This document shows positions 9,542-17,766 of a stretch of DNA of 64,000 nucleotides, piece by piece. The translations under genes were made by a program, and so were the position numbers. The DNA is taken from positions 124,001-188,000 of the forward strand of contig NZ_BAOS01000022.1 of assembly GCF_002443295.1 (NCBI RefSeq), in the 5' to 3' direction. Each line of letters opens with the position of its first letter. Position 1 is the first letter of the stretch. Under the pieces are notes generated by a model. It was not told the origin of the DNA and ran no database searches. It worked only from the letters and a program-made list of their open reading frames with translations. This DNA comes from Candidatus Scalindua japonica. GTDB taxonomy: Bacteria; Planctomycetota; Brocadiia; Brocadiales; Scalinduaceae.

Positions 9542-10304
9542 CTAATTTAACGAATTTACTATACATTGTAATTCAAAGCGTATCGGAGCACTCTTTATAT
9601 TATCAACCATATTTTTATTGTCAGAAACTATGACATGATGTACAGAGCCTTGCACCAACCTTACATCACTGAACACAGGGGCTTCTTGATCAGACAATAT
9701 TAACTCCTCTAAAGGTTTTACTACTTTTTCTGCTATATATGAGACCTCAGGAGCATAACTTTCACCCTTTATTTTTATAATCAACACCTCCTTTGAAGTA
9801 TCAATATTTTTGGATGTAGTTGCTTCTTTTTTCCCAAAAAAATCTTTACTGCTTATCCTTTTATTTTTTCCAACCTCAGGTTTTCCCCATAGAGATTCTA
9901 TGCTTAACAAATATAGATTCTCCGGAACTGTATTGATAATCTTATTAATAACTTCTATCCAGAAGTGTCCCAGATTACCCATTGCCGCCCATAAATATAA
10001 ATTCTCTTCTTCTGTTTTAACCTTTGTCTCTATTATCTTAAAAGCCCTTTCCAGCCTCTTCGTTTCGTCCAGTGTTCTGGTAACGATATCTAAACTATTC
10101 GAAAGAGGTTTCCATAATAAGTAATCCTTAACACTCTGTGTAAAAAAACTTAAAAAAATCACAATCACAATAACACTGGCATAAATTTTCCACTTTGAAG
10201 CCCGCTTCTCTTTAACAAATTCATACGGAAGCAGGTTTATCTTGATTTTACCCAGGTTTAAACCCTGCAGGGCAAGTCCTAATGCGGTTTCAAAGCCATA
10301 AATA
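9542..10304 (-). CDS. pilN: PilN domain, in frame with the end of PilM (probable PilM-PilN fusion)
   Basis: The frame contains the PilN hallmark INLLPYE followed by KRASKWKIYASVIVIVIFLS (membrane helix) and a periplasmic domain. No ATG, GTG or TTG precedes that hallmark: the first usable start (GTG at 10168) falls inside the membrane helix. Reading upstream, the frame continues through YGFETALGLALQGLNLGK, which is the usual C-terminus of PilM (GLALRG). The natural protein is therefore probably a PilM-PilN fusion of 556 residues (9542-11211) read through a -1 shift at the eight-A run (10305-10312). Confidence 0.7.
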
Positions 10305-11211
10305 TTTTTTTTGTTATCACGGGATGATCAAAATCTTTTACTATTCTGATATTATCTAACAAGTCAAGAAACCGAACTTCACTTTCCAGGTTTTCATCAA
10401 CAAATTTAATCTTTTCATCATCTTCAAATACATCACCCATTAAGTATAACGTTTTCGGCTTAGTACCTTTTGAGACAGAGATATAATACCCGATTGATCT
10501 CTGTATCTCCCGTATAAGGGTCATATTTACTTCTGAAATAGGAATGCTTCTATTCCAGTATTTTGACTTTCCTACCACGATAAAATCAGTATTCCCCTGC
10601 TCAACATTGATAACAATAGCATCTTCGCTTGAATCCGAACCTAAACTAACAAGATTGTAGATTGCAATAGGGGTAATTTGAATAGCATCCAGGTTTACTC
10701 TTATTGGGGCCAGGCCAGGTAAAAGACCAAATATATTTTCTTTTTTTGTGGCAAATAACCCTATTTTAACACCTCTATTTTCCGTTCCATCGTCAACAAA
10801 TTGTTGATAGTCCCACACAATTTCTTCGGGTTCAAAAGGGACCTGCTTACGTAATTCAAATTTTAATGCGTCTCCAATACGGTTCTGTTTAATTGGTGGC
10901 AGGGTAAAAAACCTTGAAAGTATCATTTTCCCGGAAAGAGAAACAATTACTTTGTCTGACTTACTGATTAAATTACGCTCTTTAAAAACGCCTATCGCAT
11001 GCTCAATAAGTTCCGGTTTTTTAAGCGATCTTTCATGGTCCTGTGATAAAAAGCCAATCCTGTCAATTGCTTCCACAAACAGTTGCCCATCACGGAAGCT
11101 TGCCTTTACGGCTTTTATACTGCTATCGCAAATCTCCAGCCCCCAGGCGCTTTTATTCCCGGACAGCCCAATGGCACTGAATCCCTTTTTGTAAATATCT
11201 TTAAAATTCAT
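10279..11211 (-). CDS. pilM: PilM-like actin-fold pilus assembly ATPase
   Basis: 310 residues. It begins WGLEICDSSIKAVKA (about 23-37), the phosphate-1 loop of the FtsA/PilM fold, and continues with LPPIKQNRIGDALKFELRKQ and VPFEPEEIVWDYQ, strongly conserved in PilM. In this frame it ends FMALKPH, missing the GLALRG-type tail, which is present in the -1 frame. It is cytoplasmic and binds the N-terminal peptide of PilN. It is first in the pilM-N-O-(C/P)-secretin operon. Confidence 0.85.
   Translation of the reverse strand: MNFKDIYKKGFSAIGLSGNKSAWGLEICDSSIKAVKASFRDGQLFVEAIDRIGFLSQDHERSLKKPELIEHAIGVFKERNLISKSDKVIVSLSGKMILSRFFTLPPIKQNRIGDALKFELRKQVPFEPEEIVWDYQQFVDDGTENRGVKIGLFATKKENIFGLLPGLAPIRVNLDAIQITPIAIYNLVSLGSDSSEDAIVINVEQGNTDFIVVGKSKYWNRSIPISEVNMTLIREIQRSIGYYISVSKGTKPKTLYLMGDVFEDDEKIKFVDENLESEVRFLDLLDNIRIVKDFDHPVITKKIFMALKPH
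10305..10312 (-). other. A8 homopolymer at the pilM/pilN frame junction
   Basis: On the coding strand the bases are ACA-AAA-AAA-ATA, containing an in-phase A-AAA-AAA heptamer. A -1 shift, or one extra A, joins PilM to its own conserved C-terminus and to PilN without a stop. This is either a slippage site or a one-base indel. Confidence 0.75.
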
Positions 11212-11242
11212 GATACATTAAATGTAGTATTAATTCGTGCAA

Positions 11243-12163
11243 TTAGTGTCTATACAGGGCAATAATCTCCTTTGCGATTGACTCCGGACCTTCATGTTCC
11301 TCTGCCTCCAGCCATTGAACATCGGAAAAACCTCTGAACCATGTCATCTGTCTTTTGGCAAACCTGCGGGTATTCAACTTTACCATATCTTTCACATCAT
11401 CCAGGGAAAGTCCGCCATCAAGATATTCAATAACCTCCTTATAACCAAGCGCCTGCTTTGCCTGCTTGCTTAAACCTCTGGGATTATTCAACAAAGATTG
11501 CACTTCGTCAATAAGCCCTTTATCAAACATTATCTCAACCCGTTCATTAATCCTCCGGTACATATCTTCCCTGTCTCGTCCGATACAGATGATCTTAAAC
11601 TGATAACCCTTTCTTTCCTGTTTATTTTTTTTCTGTAGTACAGAAAGAGACTCGCCTGTTATTCTATATACCTCAATAGCACGTATGATACGTCGGAGAT
11701 TGTTCGGATGAAATTCAGCCGCTTTAACAGGATCTATCTTTTGCAGAATATCGTGAACGTGCTTATTACCCTTCTTTTCCGCAAGCTCTTCCAACTCTCT
11801 ACGAATACTCCAGTCTGCTTCAGGACCTTTGAAAATACCGTCAACAAGACCTTTTATATAAAGAGGGCTTCCACCGACAATCAGAAACTTCAGTTCTTTA
11901 CTGCCAGCATTGTTTACCAATGCTTCCACATCATCAACATACTTACCGACACTATAGCTCTCCCATGGATCAATAATATCGATAAAATGGTGCGGAACAA
12001 TCTTCTTCATATCGGGTGATGGCTTTGCAGTCCCAATATCCATTCCACGGTAAAAAAGCATTGAATCCGCGGAGATGATCTCACCTTTAATCATCTGTGC
12101 GGCAATAAACCCGATCTCAGTTTTATCACAGGCCGTTGGCCCGGTAAGTATTGTAATAGTCAT
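11243..12163 (-). CDS. miaA: tRNA dimethylallyltransferase MiaA
   Basis: 306 residues from the ATG at 12163 (a TTG at 12178 is in frame but poorer). It transfers a dimethylallyl group to A37 of tRNAs reading UNN codons. Seen: P-loop TGPTACDKTEIG, the signature GEIISADSMLFYRGMDIGTA, VPHHFIDIIDP, and the tail with NTRRFAKRQMTWFRG. The P-loop has Asp where almost all homologues have Gly/Ser before KT/KS, which is unusual for a nucleotide-binding loop. It is otherwise full length. Confidence 0.93.
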   Translation of the reverse strand: MTITILTGPTACDKTEIGFIAAQMIKGEIISADSMLFYRGMDIGTAKPSPDMKKIVPHHFIDIIDPWESYSVGKYVDDVEALVNNAGSKELKFLIVGGSPLYIKGLVDGIFKGPEADWSIRRELEELAEKKGNKHVHDILQKIDPVKAAEFHPNNLRRIIRAIEVYRITGESLSVLQKKNKQERKGYQFKIICIGRDREDMYRRINERVEIMFDKGLIDEVQSLLNNPRGLSKQAKQALGYKEVIEYLDGGLSLDDVKDMVKLNTRRFAKRQMTWFRGFSDVQWLEAEEHEGPESIAKEIIALYRH

Positions 12164-12335
12164 TTCACTAACAGACAAAAATCATAACTCTCAGGAAAAC
12201 AGGAAATACAGGAGACGATTCATTGAAAAAATTCTTGACATCTTACCTCCCAATGAGTAACTTACGCAAATTATATGGTTATTTACCTATATCATGCAGT
12301 CTGTCCAGTGGACTCTGAAGACTATCAATTTTGCT

Positions 12336-13286
12336 TTACATGACATGGGTACAAATCTCAGTTGTTTTGACGTCGGCATGGCCCTACAATGTTTGTAAAA
12401 CCCTGATATTGACGCCGTTTTCCAACATATGGGTAGCAAAACTGTGGCGCAAAGTATGACAACCCACGCGCTTCAAAATACCTGCTCGATTAACGGCGCT
12501 TTTAACTGCTTTTTGAAGGCACGATTCCATAACATGATGTCGCATTTTACGGCCAGATCTTGGATCAACGGATCTTTTTTTTGCGGGAAAGACATATTGC
12601 CAGCGGGTCTCACCTTCTGCGTTCGGATATTTACGGGCTAAAACTTCTGGTAGATAAACTTTTCCGAAACCATCTTCACTGTCACGGTGATGAAGATTGA
12701 TTACATACCTTATGTGTGTTTGAAGCTCTTCGCGGACGTTCCCGGGTAGTAAGGTAGTCCTGTCTTTGCCGCCTTTACCCCCGCGAACAAAAATTTTATT
12801 TTGGCCAAAATCAACGTCCTGGATGCGCAGTCTTATACATTCCATAAGACGCAGGCCTGAACCGTACAGTAATTTTGACATTAATGCATGCGTTCCGCGC
12901 ATCATTTGAAGCAGGTTTTTGACCTCTTCTTGAGTAAGGACTGTTGGTGGCCGTTGTTGCTTTTTAGAGCGAATAGGTGAGATTTTACCGTCAAGAGGCA
13001 GATCAAGAACTTCACGGTAAAGGAAGATAATGGCGTTTAGTGCCTGACGCTGGGTCGAAGCTGAAACCTTTCCTTGTGTCGTCAGGTTAGATAAAAACCT
13101 CTCAACATGCTGAGAACTGAGGTCCTTTGGATGTGTCTTGTTGCCGAAAAAACGTACGTAACGCAATATCCACTGGCAATATGAGGTTTCAGTGCGGTAG
13201 GCATAATGATGGTAGCGCAAAACCTCCCGTACCTGGTCCATCAACTTTAAAGAGGTATTGGGGCGAAACTTGGGCTTATCTTCCAT
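12336..13286 (-). pseudogene. intI: Integron integrase IntI, inactivated
   Basis: A tyrosine recombinase of the integron type. It has KVSASTQRQALNAIIFLYRE, LLYGSGLRLMECIRLRIQDV (catalytic Arg), GGKGGKDR, the IntI-specific extra stretch (YLPEVLARKYPNAEGE ... YVFPAKKRSVDPRSG) and HTLRHSFATHMLENG. The frame stops at TAG (12384-12386), exactly where LLGH would read L-stop-GH. Read through, the sequence goes on GHADVKTTEICTHVM, so the catalytic Tyr of IYTHV is also Cys (TGT for TAT). Two lesions argue for a dead gene. The ATG at 13286 is preferred to the TTG at 13307. It is divergent from the cassette array, as in all classical integrons. Confidence 0.88.
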
Positions 13287-13447
13287 GATTGCCCCAATAT
13301 ATCGCAATAAGTGGAAAACGTCAAGCTGGTTTTAATAAGCGGACAAGGCTTTCCGCTTTTATATGTTTAATATCATAATAAGTGTAAATATTTTCCATCT
13401 ATAGCAAGTAATATCATGGAAATTTTCCACTTATTGCACTGTTCGGC
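13287..13447 (+). promoter_or_regulatory. Integron platform: presumed attI and promoter region
   Basis: This gap between intI and the first cassette should hold attI, the integrase promoter and the cassette promoter. The first cassette boundary is GTTCGGC (13441-13447): the matching GCCGAAC opens the attC after the first gene. A hairpin AAGCGGA...TCCGCTT lies at 13337-13358, and two copies of a TTTTCCA(T/C) motif flank 13392-13430. No promoter boxes could be assigned with confidence. Confidence 0.55.
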
Positions 13448-13474
13448 AGAGATAAATACAAAAGGACATGTAGC

Positions 13475-13903
13475 ATGAGTAAATCTACTAAAATAAAAGA
13501 ACTAACATCACATGAAGTGAGCCAACTGCTTACTAATAAGAAATTTTCTAAGTTGAAACCTTCAAGCTGCAATCTATGTGGAGAGAAAAAAAGGTTTTTA
13601 AGAAGAATATTTGAGGTCTACGGAGTGGCAAAAAGAAAACACTCTGACGACAAGACTCAGAATAATATTCGATTAGAATTCAAACAACAATATTCCATAG
13701 ATTTCATCTTCTTCAAAACAAATGATGGACGATTGTTTGTAGACAGCGCAGTGTGTGAGGAATGTAAATCTACAGCAATTGTATATGATATTGATTTGTT
13801 CGATCCGGACACTATTTTTGAAATTTCAAAACTTACTGGACAATCTAAAGAAGAGATAATAATGGGCTTAAGAAAAACTTCTGATATGCTGGAAAATGAG
13901 TGA
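13475..13903 (+). CDS. Cassette 1: small zinc-binding-like protein, unknown
   Basis: 142 residues with two CxxC pairs, CNLCGEKK (about 33-40) and CEECKS (about 93-98), which could bind a zinc ion. I do not recognise the family. An AGGA-type ribosome-binding site precedes the ATG. It is the first cassette gene, bounded on the left by GTTCGGC and on the right by an attC starting GCCGAAC. Confidence 0.75.
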   Translation: MSKSTKIKELTSHEVSQLLTNKKFSKLKPSSCNLCGEKKRFLRRIFEVYGVAKRKHSDDKTQNNIRLEFKQQYSIDFIFFKTNDGRLFVDSAVCEECKSTAIVYDIDLFDPDTIFEISKLTGQSKEEIIMGLRKTSDMLENE

Positions 13904-13908
13904 ATTGA

Positions 13909-14038
13909 GCCGAACAATTAAATTCAGTTGACCAAAAATGCACTTGTGGTTTGACCAATGCTTATAAAGTAATAAAGTTTTCAGTTTTTCAAACGTCAAT
14001 AGGTTTACCATTATTGTCAACTGATTCAGACGTTATGC
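13909..14038 (+). repeat. attC site 1
   Basis: R'' GCCGAAC pairs exactly with GTTCGGC at the left edge of cassette 1. The left arm AACAATTAAATTCAGTTGAC faces the right arm GTCAACTGATTCAGACGTT, with a long variable middle. R' is GTTATGC. Confidence 0.85.
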
Positions 14039-14053
14039 ATTCAATAGAAGAAT

Positions 14054-14569
14054 ATGACCCTTGAAATCATCCATGTTTCTACATCTGATGAAATCGTTGT
14101 CGTTGAACGTTTGGCGCAGGAAATTTGGACGCAACACTTCACACCAATAATTGGCGCATCACAAGTGGTATATATGCTCGAAAAATTTCAAAGTGCTGAA
14201 GCCATTTTGTCTCAGATTAATAGTGGTTGGGAATATTATTTGGTAACGGTCGACAATGAGATGGTTGGATACGCAGGATTAGTTCCTGACATCGACGCTA
14301 AGAGATTGATGTTGAGTAAGATCTACGTAAAGCAATCGGCACGTGGTAAAAGCGTGGGCAAGTCAATTCTTGATTTTGTTGAACGAAAATGCAAGTTAGA
14401 GGATCTTAACACCTTATGGTTGACAGTGAATCGTTTCAATAATGGCGCAATTTCATGGTATGAGCATCGTGGTTTTGTCACTATTAATGAAGTAAAAAAA
14501 GATATTGGAGGCGGTTTTATTATGGATGATTATGTCATGGAGAGAAAAATAATAATCGGTAATGCATAA
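14054..14569 (+). CDS. Cassette 2: GNAT-family N-acetyltransferase
   Basis: 171 residues. The acetyl-CoA loop is seen in MLSKIYVKQSARGKSVGKSI (about 95-114, Q/RxxGxG/A-like), followed by a beta strand TLWLTVNRFN and AISWYEHRGF, the usual GNAT C-terminal motif. It transfers acetyl from CoA to an unknown amine, perhaps an antibiotic, a polyamine or a protein. It is bounded by GTTATGC (left) and GCATAAC (right), which are exact complements, so it is a discrete cassette. Confidence 0.85.
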   Translation: MTLEIIHVSTSDEIVVVERLAQEIWTQHFTPIIGASQVVYMLEKFQSAEAILSQINSGWEYYLVTVDNEMVGYAGLVPDIDAKRLMLSKIYVKQSARGKSVGKSILDFVERKCKLEDLNTLWLTVNRFNNGAISWYEHRGFVTINEVKKDIGGGFIMDDYVMERKIIIGNA

Positions 14570-14600
14570 CAAGACGCTCGTTCGGCCTTGAGGGACAAAC
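14564..14600 (+). repeat. attC site 2 (left half, degenerate)
   Basis: R'' GCATAAC overlaps the stop codon of the acetyltransferase gene and complements the upstream R' GTTATGC. It is followed by AAGACGCTCGTTCGGCC. A proper right half could not be found, so the site was probably truncated by recombination. Confidence 0.6.
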
Positions 14601-14682
14601 CTTGATTTGCGATTAGTGCGACAAGCCTGTATTTATTGTTGACAAACATCGACAACGCTTATAGAAATAGTGACTATTAAAG
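14601..14682 (+). repeat. Repeated pre-attC segment with promoter-like boxes
   Basis: This ~80-bp stretch (ATTTGCGATTAG ... TGTTGACAAACATCGACAA ... AATAGTGACTATTAAAG) recurs at 31026-31117, and its 3' half recurs at 31873-31917. Here and at 31873-31917 it ends at an R'' core. It contains TTGACA with a possible -10 (TATAGA) about 15 bases further on. It may be a cassette-borne promoter or an ancestral cassette tail. Confidence 0.5.
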
Positions 14683-14743
14683 ACCTAACGAATAAGGTTA
14701 GATTGTGTGAGGGACGAACCACAATCTGAACCGTTTGTTGGAC
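14683..14743 (+). repeat. attC site 3 (type shared with all IS91-like copies)
   Basis: R'' ACCTAAC, a compact stem in which AGATTGTG pairs with CACAATCT, and R' GTTGGAC. The same 60-bp site precedes each of the four IS91-like elements in the window. The tetranucleotide CAAG (14743-14746) marks the start of the element. Confidence 0.85.
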
Positions 14744-14978
14744 AAGCCCGTTGTTTGGGTGCTAAACATTGTATAAGAAAATATCTTATGAAGATTACTT
14801 CTCTTTTTTACCGCAGAAGCTTTGAAGCCAAAGAAGTGGATTTTTCAATTGCTGTCGTCATACTTTAGGAGCTACAGAACATGGTTTTTCAGCCATTTTA
14901 CCTCAAATTTGGGCGAACGGGGGCCATCTCGACCCGATAATGCCGTTTTTGCAAATCTTAGATGCATAGCGGATTCGA

Positions 14979-16097
14979 TTACATAACCAGAACAGCCTCC
15001 TCTTTTGTTAACTTGTAGGGGAAAGACCTGGATTTGTGTGATGGAGGTATCATCGTTTTTATGATCTTCATTATTCCTCCACAGCATTTGCACGTAAGCT
15101 TTGGACGCTCTCTGAACCAGGCTGACGACTTATTCGGGTTGATACCGGTAAGGTACTGAAGCAATGCAATCAAGCGATTGCTATTAGGGTGGAGGAAACC
15201 AAAGTTCCGTGTTCGTCTGAAACCTTTGGGTAGAACATGCTGGAGAATCAACCTGAGAAACTGCGAGCCGGGAAGCGTTCTTGTGAGCATTTTTTTGCTC
15301 TTACTATCCTGGTAACGAAAGGTCACCTGACCATCTTTACACGCAATAATATCTTTCTCTTGAATGATCCCTTTGTAGAGATAACGACCAAGATAGACCA
15401 GTGCCTTTTCACCGTTGCCGACAAATTTGCAATCGACGACCCATGTTTTGGGATAATTAACTGGAAGCGTAAGAGCCGCTTTGTTCACGGCATCGAGCAT
15501 TTTTGCTCGAAACACTTTAGCCAGCGCTTTGTGATTGAAAAGACACCGCGTCTTTCCTTCGCTTTTTTTGAAGCTCCAAAGTTTTTTCTTCTGATTGATG
15601 GCCCCGGCTGGCATTACCAGATGGATATGCGGGTGGTAATCGAGAGAGCGAGAGTGGGTGTGCAAAACAGTGATGGCTCCAGCGTTTCCTTGTAATACGC
15701 TGTCATTTTGGACAAAGGTTTTTACGGTTTCCCAACAACACTGTATCATTATCGAGTAAAGCAAGCGTTGATGCTGCCATGCTAATGATCGAAGCTCTTT
15801 GGGTATAGTAAAGGTGAGCATAAAATAGTCAGCAGGCACTTCTTTTTTCAGTTGACGCTCCAACCACTGCTGACACTCATGACTCTGACAATGAGGACAA
15901 TTGCGGTTACCGCAGGAGTGCGGTACAAAAACCTGTTTTTCACAGTCATTACATTGGACCAGCATGACGCGGCTTTGCGTAGTGCGACAATCCTTCATGG
16001 CTGCCAGGGCTTTGAATTGACTTGGCAGGATCGAACCATGATAAAGAGTGATAAAGTCAGCAATGAAGGTCTCAATTATAGAGGAGAGAGATATCAT
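14979..16097 (-). CDS. tnpA: IS91-family HUH transposase (copy A)
   Basis: 372 residues. The N-terminal zinc-binding domain shows [20 protein letters not shown] followed by HCQ. The HUH metal site is [11 protein letters not shown], and YLGRYLYKG plus [11 protein letters not shown] are typical of IS91/IS801 transposases. It nicks and transfers single-stranded DNA in rolling-circle transposition. The internal ATG at 16097 is preferred to that at 16112: it overlaps the stop of the frameshifted integrase as ATGA and has GGGGG upstream. Confidence 0.9.
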   Translation of the reverse strand: MISLSSIIETFIADFITLYHGSILPSQFKALAAMKDCRTTQSRVMLVQCNDCEKQVFVPHSCGNRNCPHCQSHECQQWLERQLKKEVPADYFMLTFTIPKELRSLAWQHQRLLYSIMIQCCWETVKTFVQNDSVLQGNAGAITVLHTHSRSLDYHPHIHLVMPAGAINQKKKLWSFKKSEGKTRCLFNHKALAKVFRAKMLDAVNKAALTLPVNYPKTWVVDCKFVGNGEKALVYLGRYLYKGIIQEKDIIACKDGQVTFRYQDSKSKKMLTRTLPGSQFLRLILQHVLPKGFRRTRNFGFLHPNSNRLIALLQYLTGINPNKSSAWFRERPKLTCKCCGGIMKIIKTMIPPSHKSRSFPYKLTKEEAVLVM

Positions 16098-17001
16098 ATA
16101 ACATTCCCCCATTCTATGGAAAAAACATTCATCAAATCATTAATTAATTGCAAGGCATTACGATTTGTATGAGAGGTCACGTGGGTATATTTGGCAGTGG
16201 TTAAAATACTGTGGTGGCCGAGGATTTTTTGTACTTCAAGCAGATCAACACCCGCCTCAATCAGATGGGTTGCGTAGCTGTGTCGCAGACTGTGTGGTGT
16301 AATTTTTTTTTAATTCCACACTCCCGGGCTACCTTACGCAGAGTGGCCTGAACGCCATTTCTATTCAGAGGTGTTTTTGCCAGGTGGGCTGATTTCAAGC
16401 CACCATGACGGCCTGGAAATAGAAAGACAGGATTGCGATGAACAAGCCAAAAACGGCGTAAGAGATTCAGGGTTACCTTTGGCAGGGGTACGAAACGGTC
16501 TTTATTGCCTTTGCTATCGCGGATATGCACCCGCATTCGCTGAGAATCGACATCGCTAACCTCAAGACGTAGTCCTTCACCCAGGCGGAGACCAAGACTG
16601 TAAAGAACAAAGTAGAAGGCCCGGTAACTGAGTTTTCTCGTCACCTGGAAAAGTTGGTGGGCTTCATTAATGGTGACAATATCGGGCAAACGTTGCGTTT
16701 TGGGTGGTTTAATAAGATTTACTTGCTCCCAACGCTTATGAAGCACATGAGTGTAGAAAAACTTTAGTCCGTAGAGGTCTAATTTGACTGCGCTCCATGA
16801 ATGGGTATTGAGGAGATTGGAAAAATAGTCAAGTAGTTGCTGTTCAGATAGATCGTGTATCTGATTGTCAAAATAATCACCGATCCGTCGGATGGCACGT
16901 GAATAAGCCTCGATTGTTTTTGGCCGGAGTCCTTTCAAGCGTAGGTGCTTTAGATGCGTTTGGTAATTTTTGTTGAAATCGGATTGAGATAATGTTTTCA
17001 T
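16094..17001 (-). CDS. IS91-associated tyrosine recombinase (needs -1 frameshift)
   Basis: A 246-residue frame (17001-16261) has the N-terminal SAM-like domain and [20 protein letters not shown] (catalytic Arg), then ends abnormally [12 protein letters not shown]. In the -1 frame after a run of nine A (16312-16320) the expected end appears: [35 protein letters not shown], finishing at the TGA that overlaps tnpA. Joined length is 302 residues, normal for the family. It probably assists IS transposition. The second copy of the element has the same run and shift. Confidence 0.75.
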
Positions 17002-17106
17002 AGACCTGTAACCTCCTATTTGTTAATAGATTCACCCTCCCATTGAGGGTATGAGGTTACATTATATAATAAATTTCCGATTTCTGTTCTCCGCGATAGC
17101 GGCTTC

Positions 17107-17234
17107 GTCCAACAAATCAGTGGAGCCAACCCCTCCGTCATTTAAGATTCGATTATTTTTAGACTCTTTGTTTATTTTGTTTTTTATCTATTATTCTATT
17201 TCCCAAACGGGGTTGCTCACCTCAGTCGTTAGGC
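17107..17234 (+). repeat. attC site 4
   Basis: R'' GTCCAAC, arm AATCAGTGGAGCCAACCCC facing GGGGTTGCTCACCTCAGTC, an AT-rich variable middle, and R' GTTAGGC. The same type recurs at 22970 and 23758. Confidence 0.88.
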
Positions 17235-17247
17235 AAATGAATAAATA

Positions 17248-17694
17248 ATGAAAAATCAAGCAACCTCAATTGATATGTCTCCCCAAAAACATAAAAGACC
17301 CAAATTGGTATGGATAATAACAATATTTTATATTCTTTCAGCAGGATACACAATCCTATCCTTTGCATTAATATATGGTGGTTTAATTTAGCTAAACGAA
17401 GCACAACAAGCCTATTTCAACTCTCTGAATATTTTTGATTTATCACTCACAATAATTACAGGGGTATTAAATCTGATAGGTGCAATCATGCTATTTTTAT
17501 TAAGGAAATTTGCATATTATGCATTCTTGTCTGCCTTTATTCTTTCAATGTTAATGATTGTATATCAGACTATTTTTAAAGATTGGATCTCTGCTATTGG
17601 AAGTGGGCTAATTGGGGCTGTAATTGGTTGGTGTATTTCTATTGCTATAATCTTATATGCGAAATCTCTGATGAGCAAAGAAATTTTAAAATAA
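17248..17694 (+). pseudogene. Cassette membrane protein interrupted by an in-frame TAG
   Basis: From the ATG at 17248 the frame encodes a short cytoplasmic stretch and a membrane helix (WIITIFYILSAGYTILSFAL), then hits TAG at codon 48 (17389-17391). It continues in the same frame with LNEAQQAYFNS and further hydrophobic helices to TAA at 17692-17694, about 148 codons in all. The distal part alone has a start at 17488 (68 residues). I see a four-helix membrane protein of unknown function, broken by one substitution. Confidence 0.65.
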
Positions 17695-17702
17695 TAGCTA
17701 CT

Positions 17703-17747
17703 ACCTAACCTCCAAAAAATGGGCGGTAGGTTAGCTCGACGCTATAC
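17703..17747 (+). repeat. attC site 5 (short, degenerate)
   Basis: R'' ACCTAAC with an inverted repeat CTAACC-T-CC/GG-TA-GGTTAG, and a candidate R' GCTATAC in which the invariant GTT has become GCT. It differs by one base from the complement of the upstream R' (GTTAGGC). Confidence 0.55.
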
Positions 17748-17766
17748 AAATGAAAGAACAACTATT

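Larger units (their letters stand above)
14744..17106 (-). mobile_element. IS91-like element, copy A (complete)
   Basis: The element runs from CAAG next to attC 3 to the R'' GTCCAAC of attC 4 and carries an integrase-transposase gene pair on the minus strand. Near its right end, palindromes GTAACCTC/GAGGTTAC (17008-17060) enclosing ACCCTC/GAGGGT fit a terIS end. IS91-family elements insert beside GAAC or CAAG at their oriIS end, as seen here. R' GTTGGAC (left) and R'' GTCCAAC (right) are exact complements, so the whole unit has the form of an integron cassette. Confidence 0.8.

Noticed and set aside
13309-13474. LexA box controlling intI
   Set aside because: No CTGT-N8-ACAG motif found on either strand in the gap.
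14872-15093. 73-residue frame overlapping the 3' end of IS91 tnpA in each copy
   Set aside because: Shifted reading of the transposase tail and the oriIS region, with no independent support.
15237-15695. 152-residue plus-strand frame antisense to the IS91 transposase (also in the other three copies)
   Set aside because: Repeated only because the element is repeated. No ribosome-binding site, no domain, fully inside tnpA.
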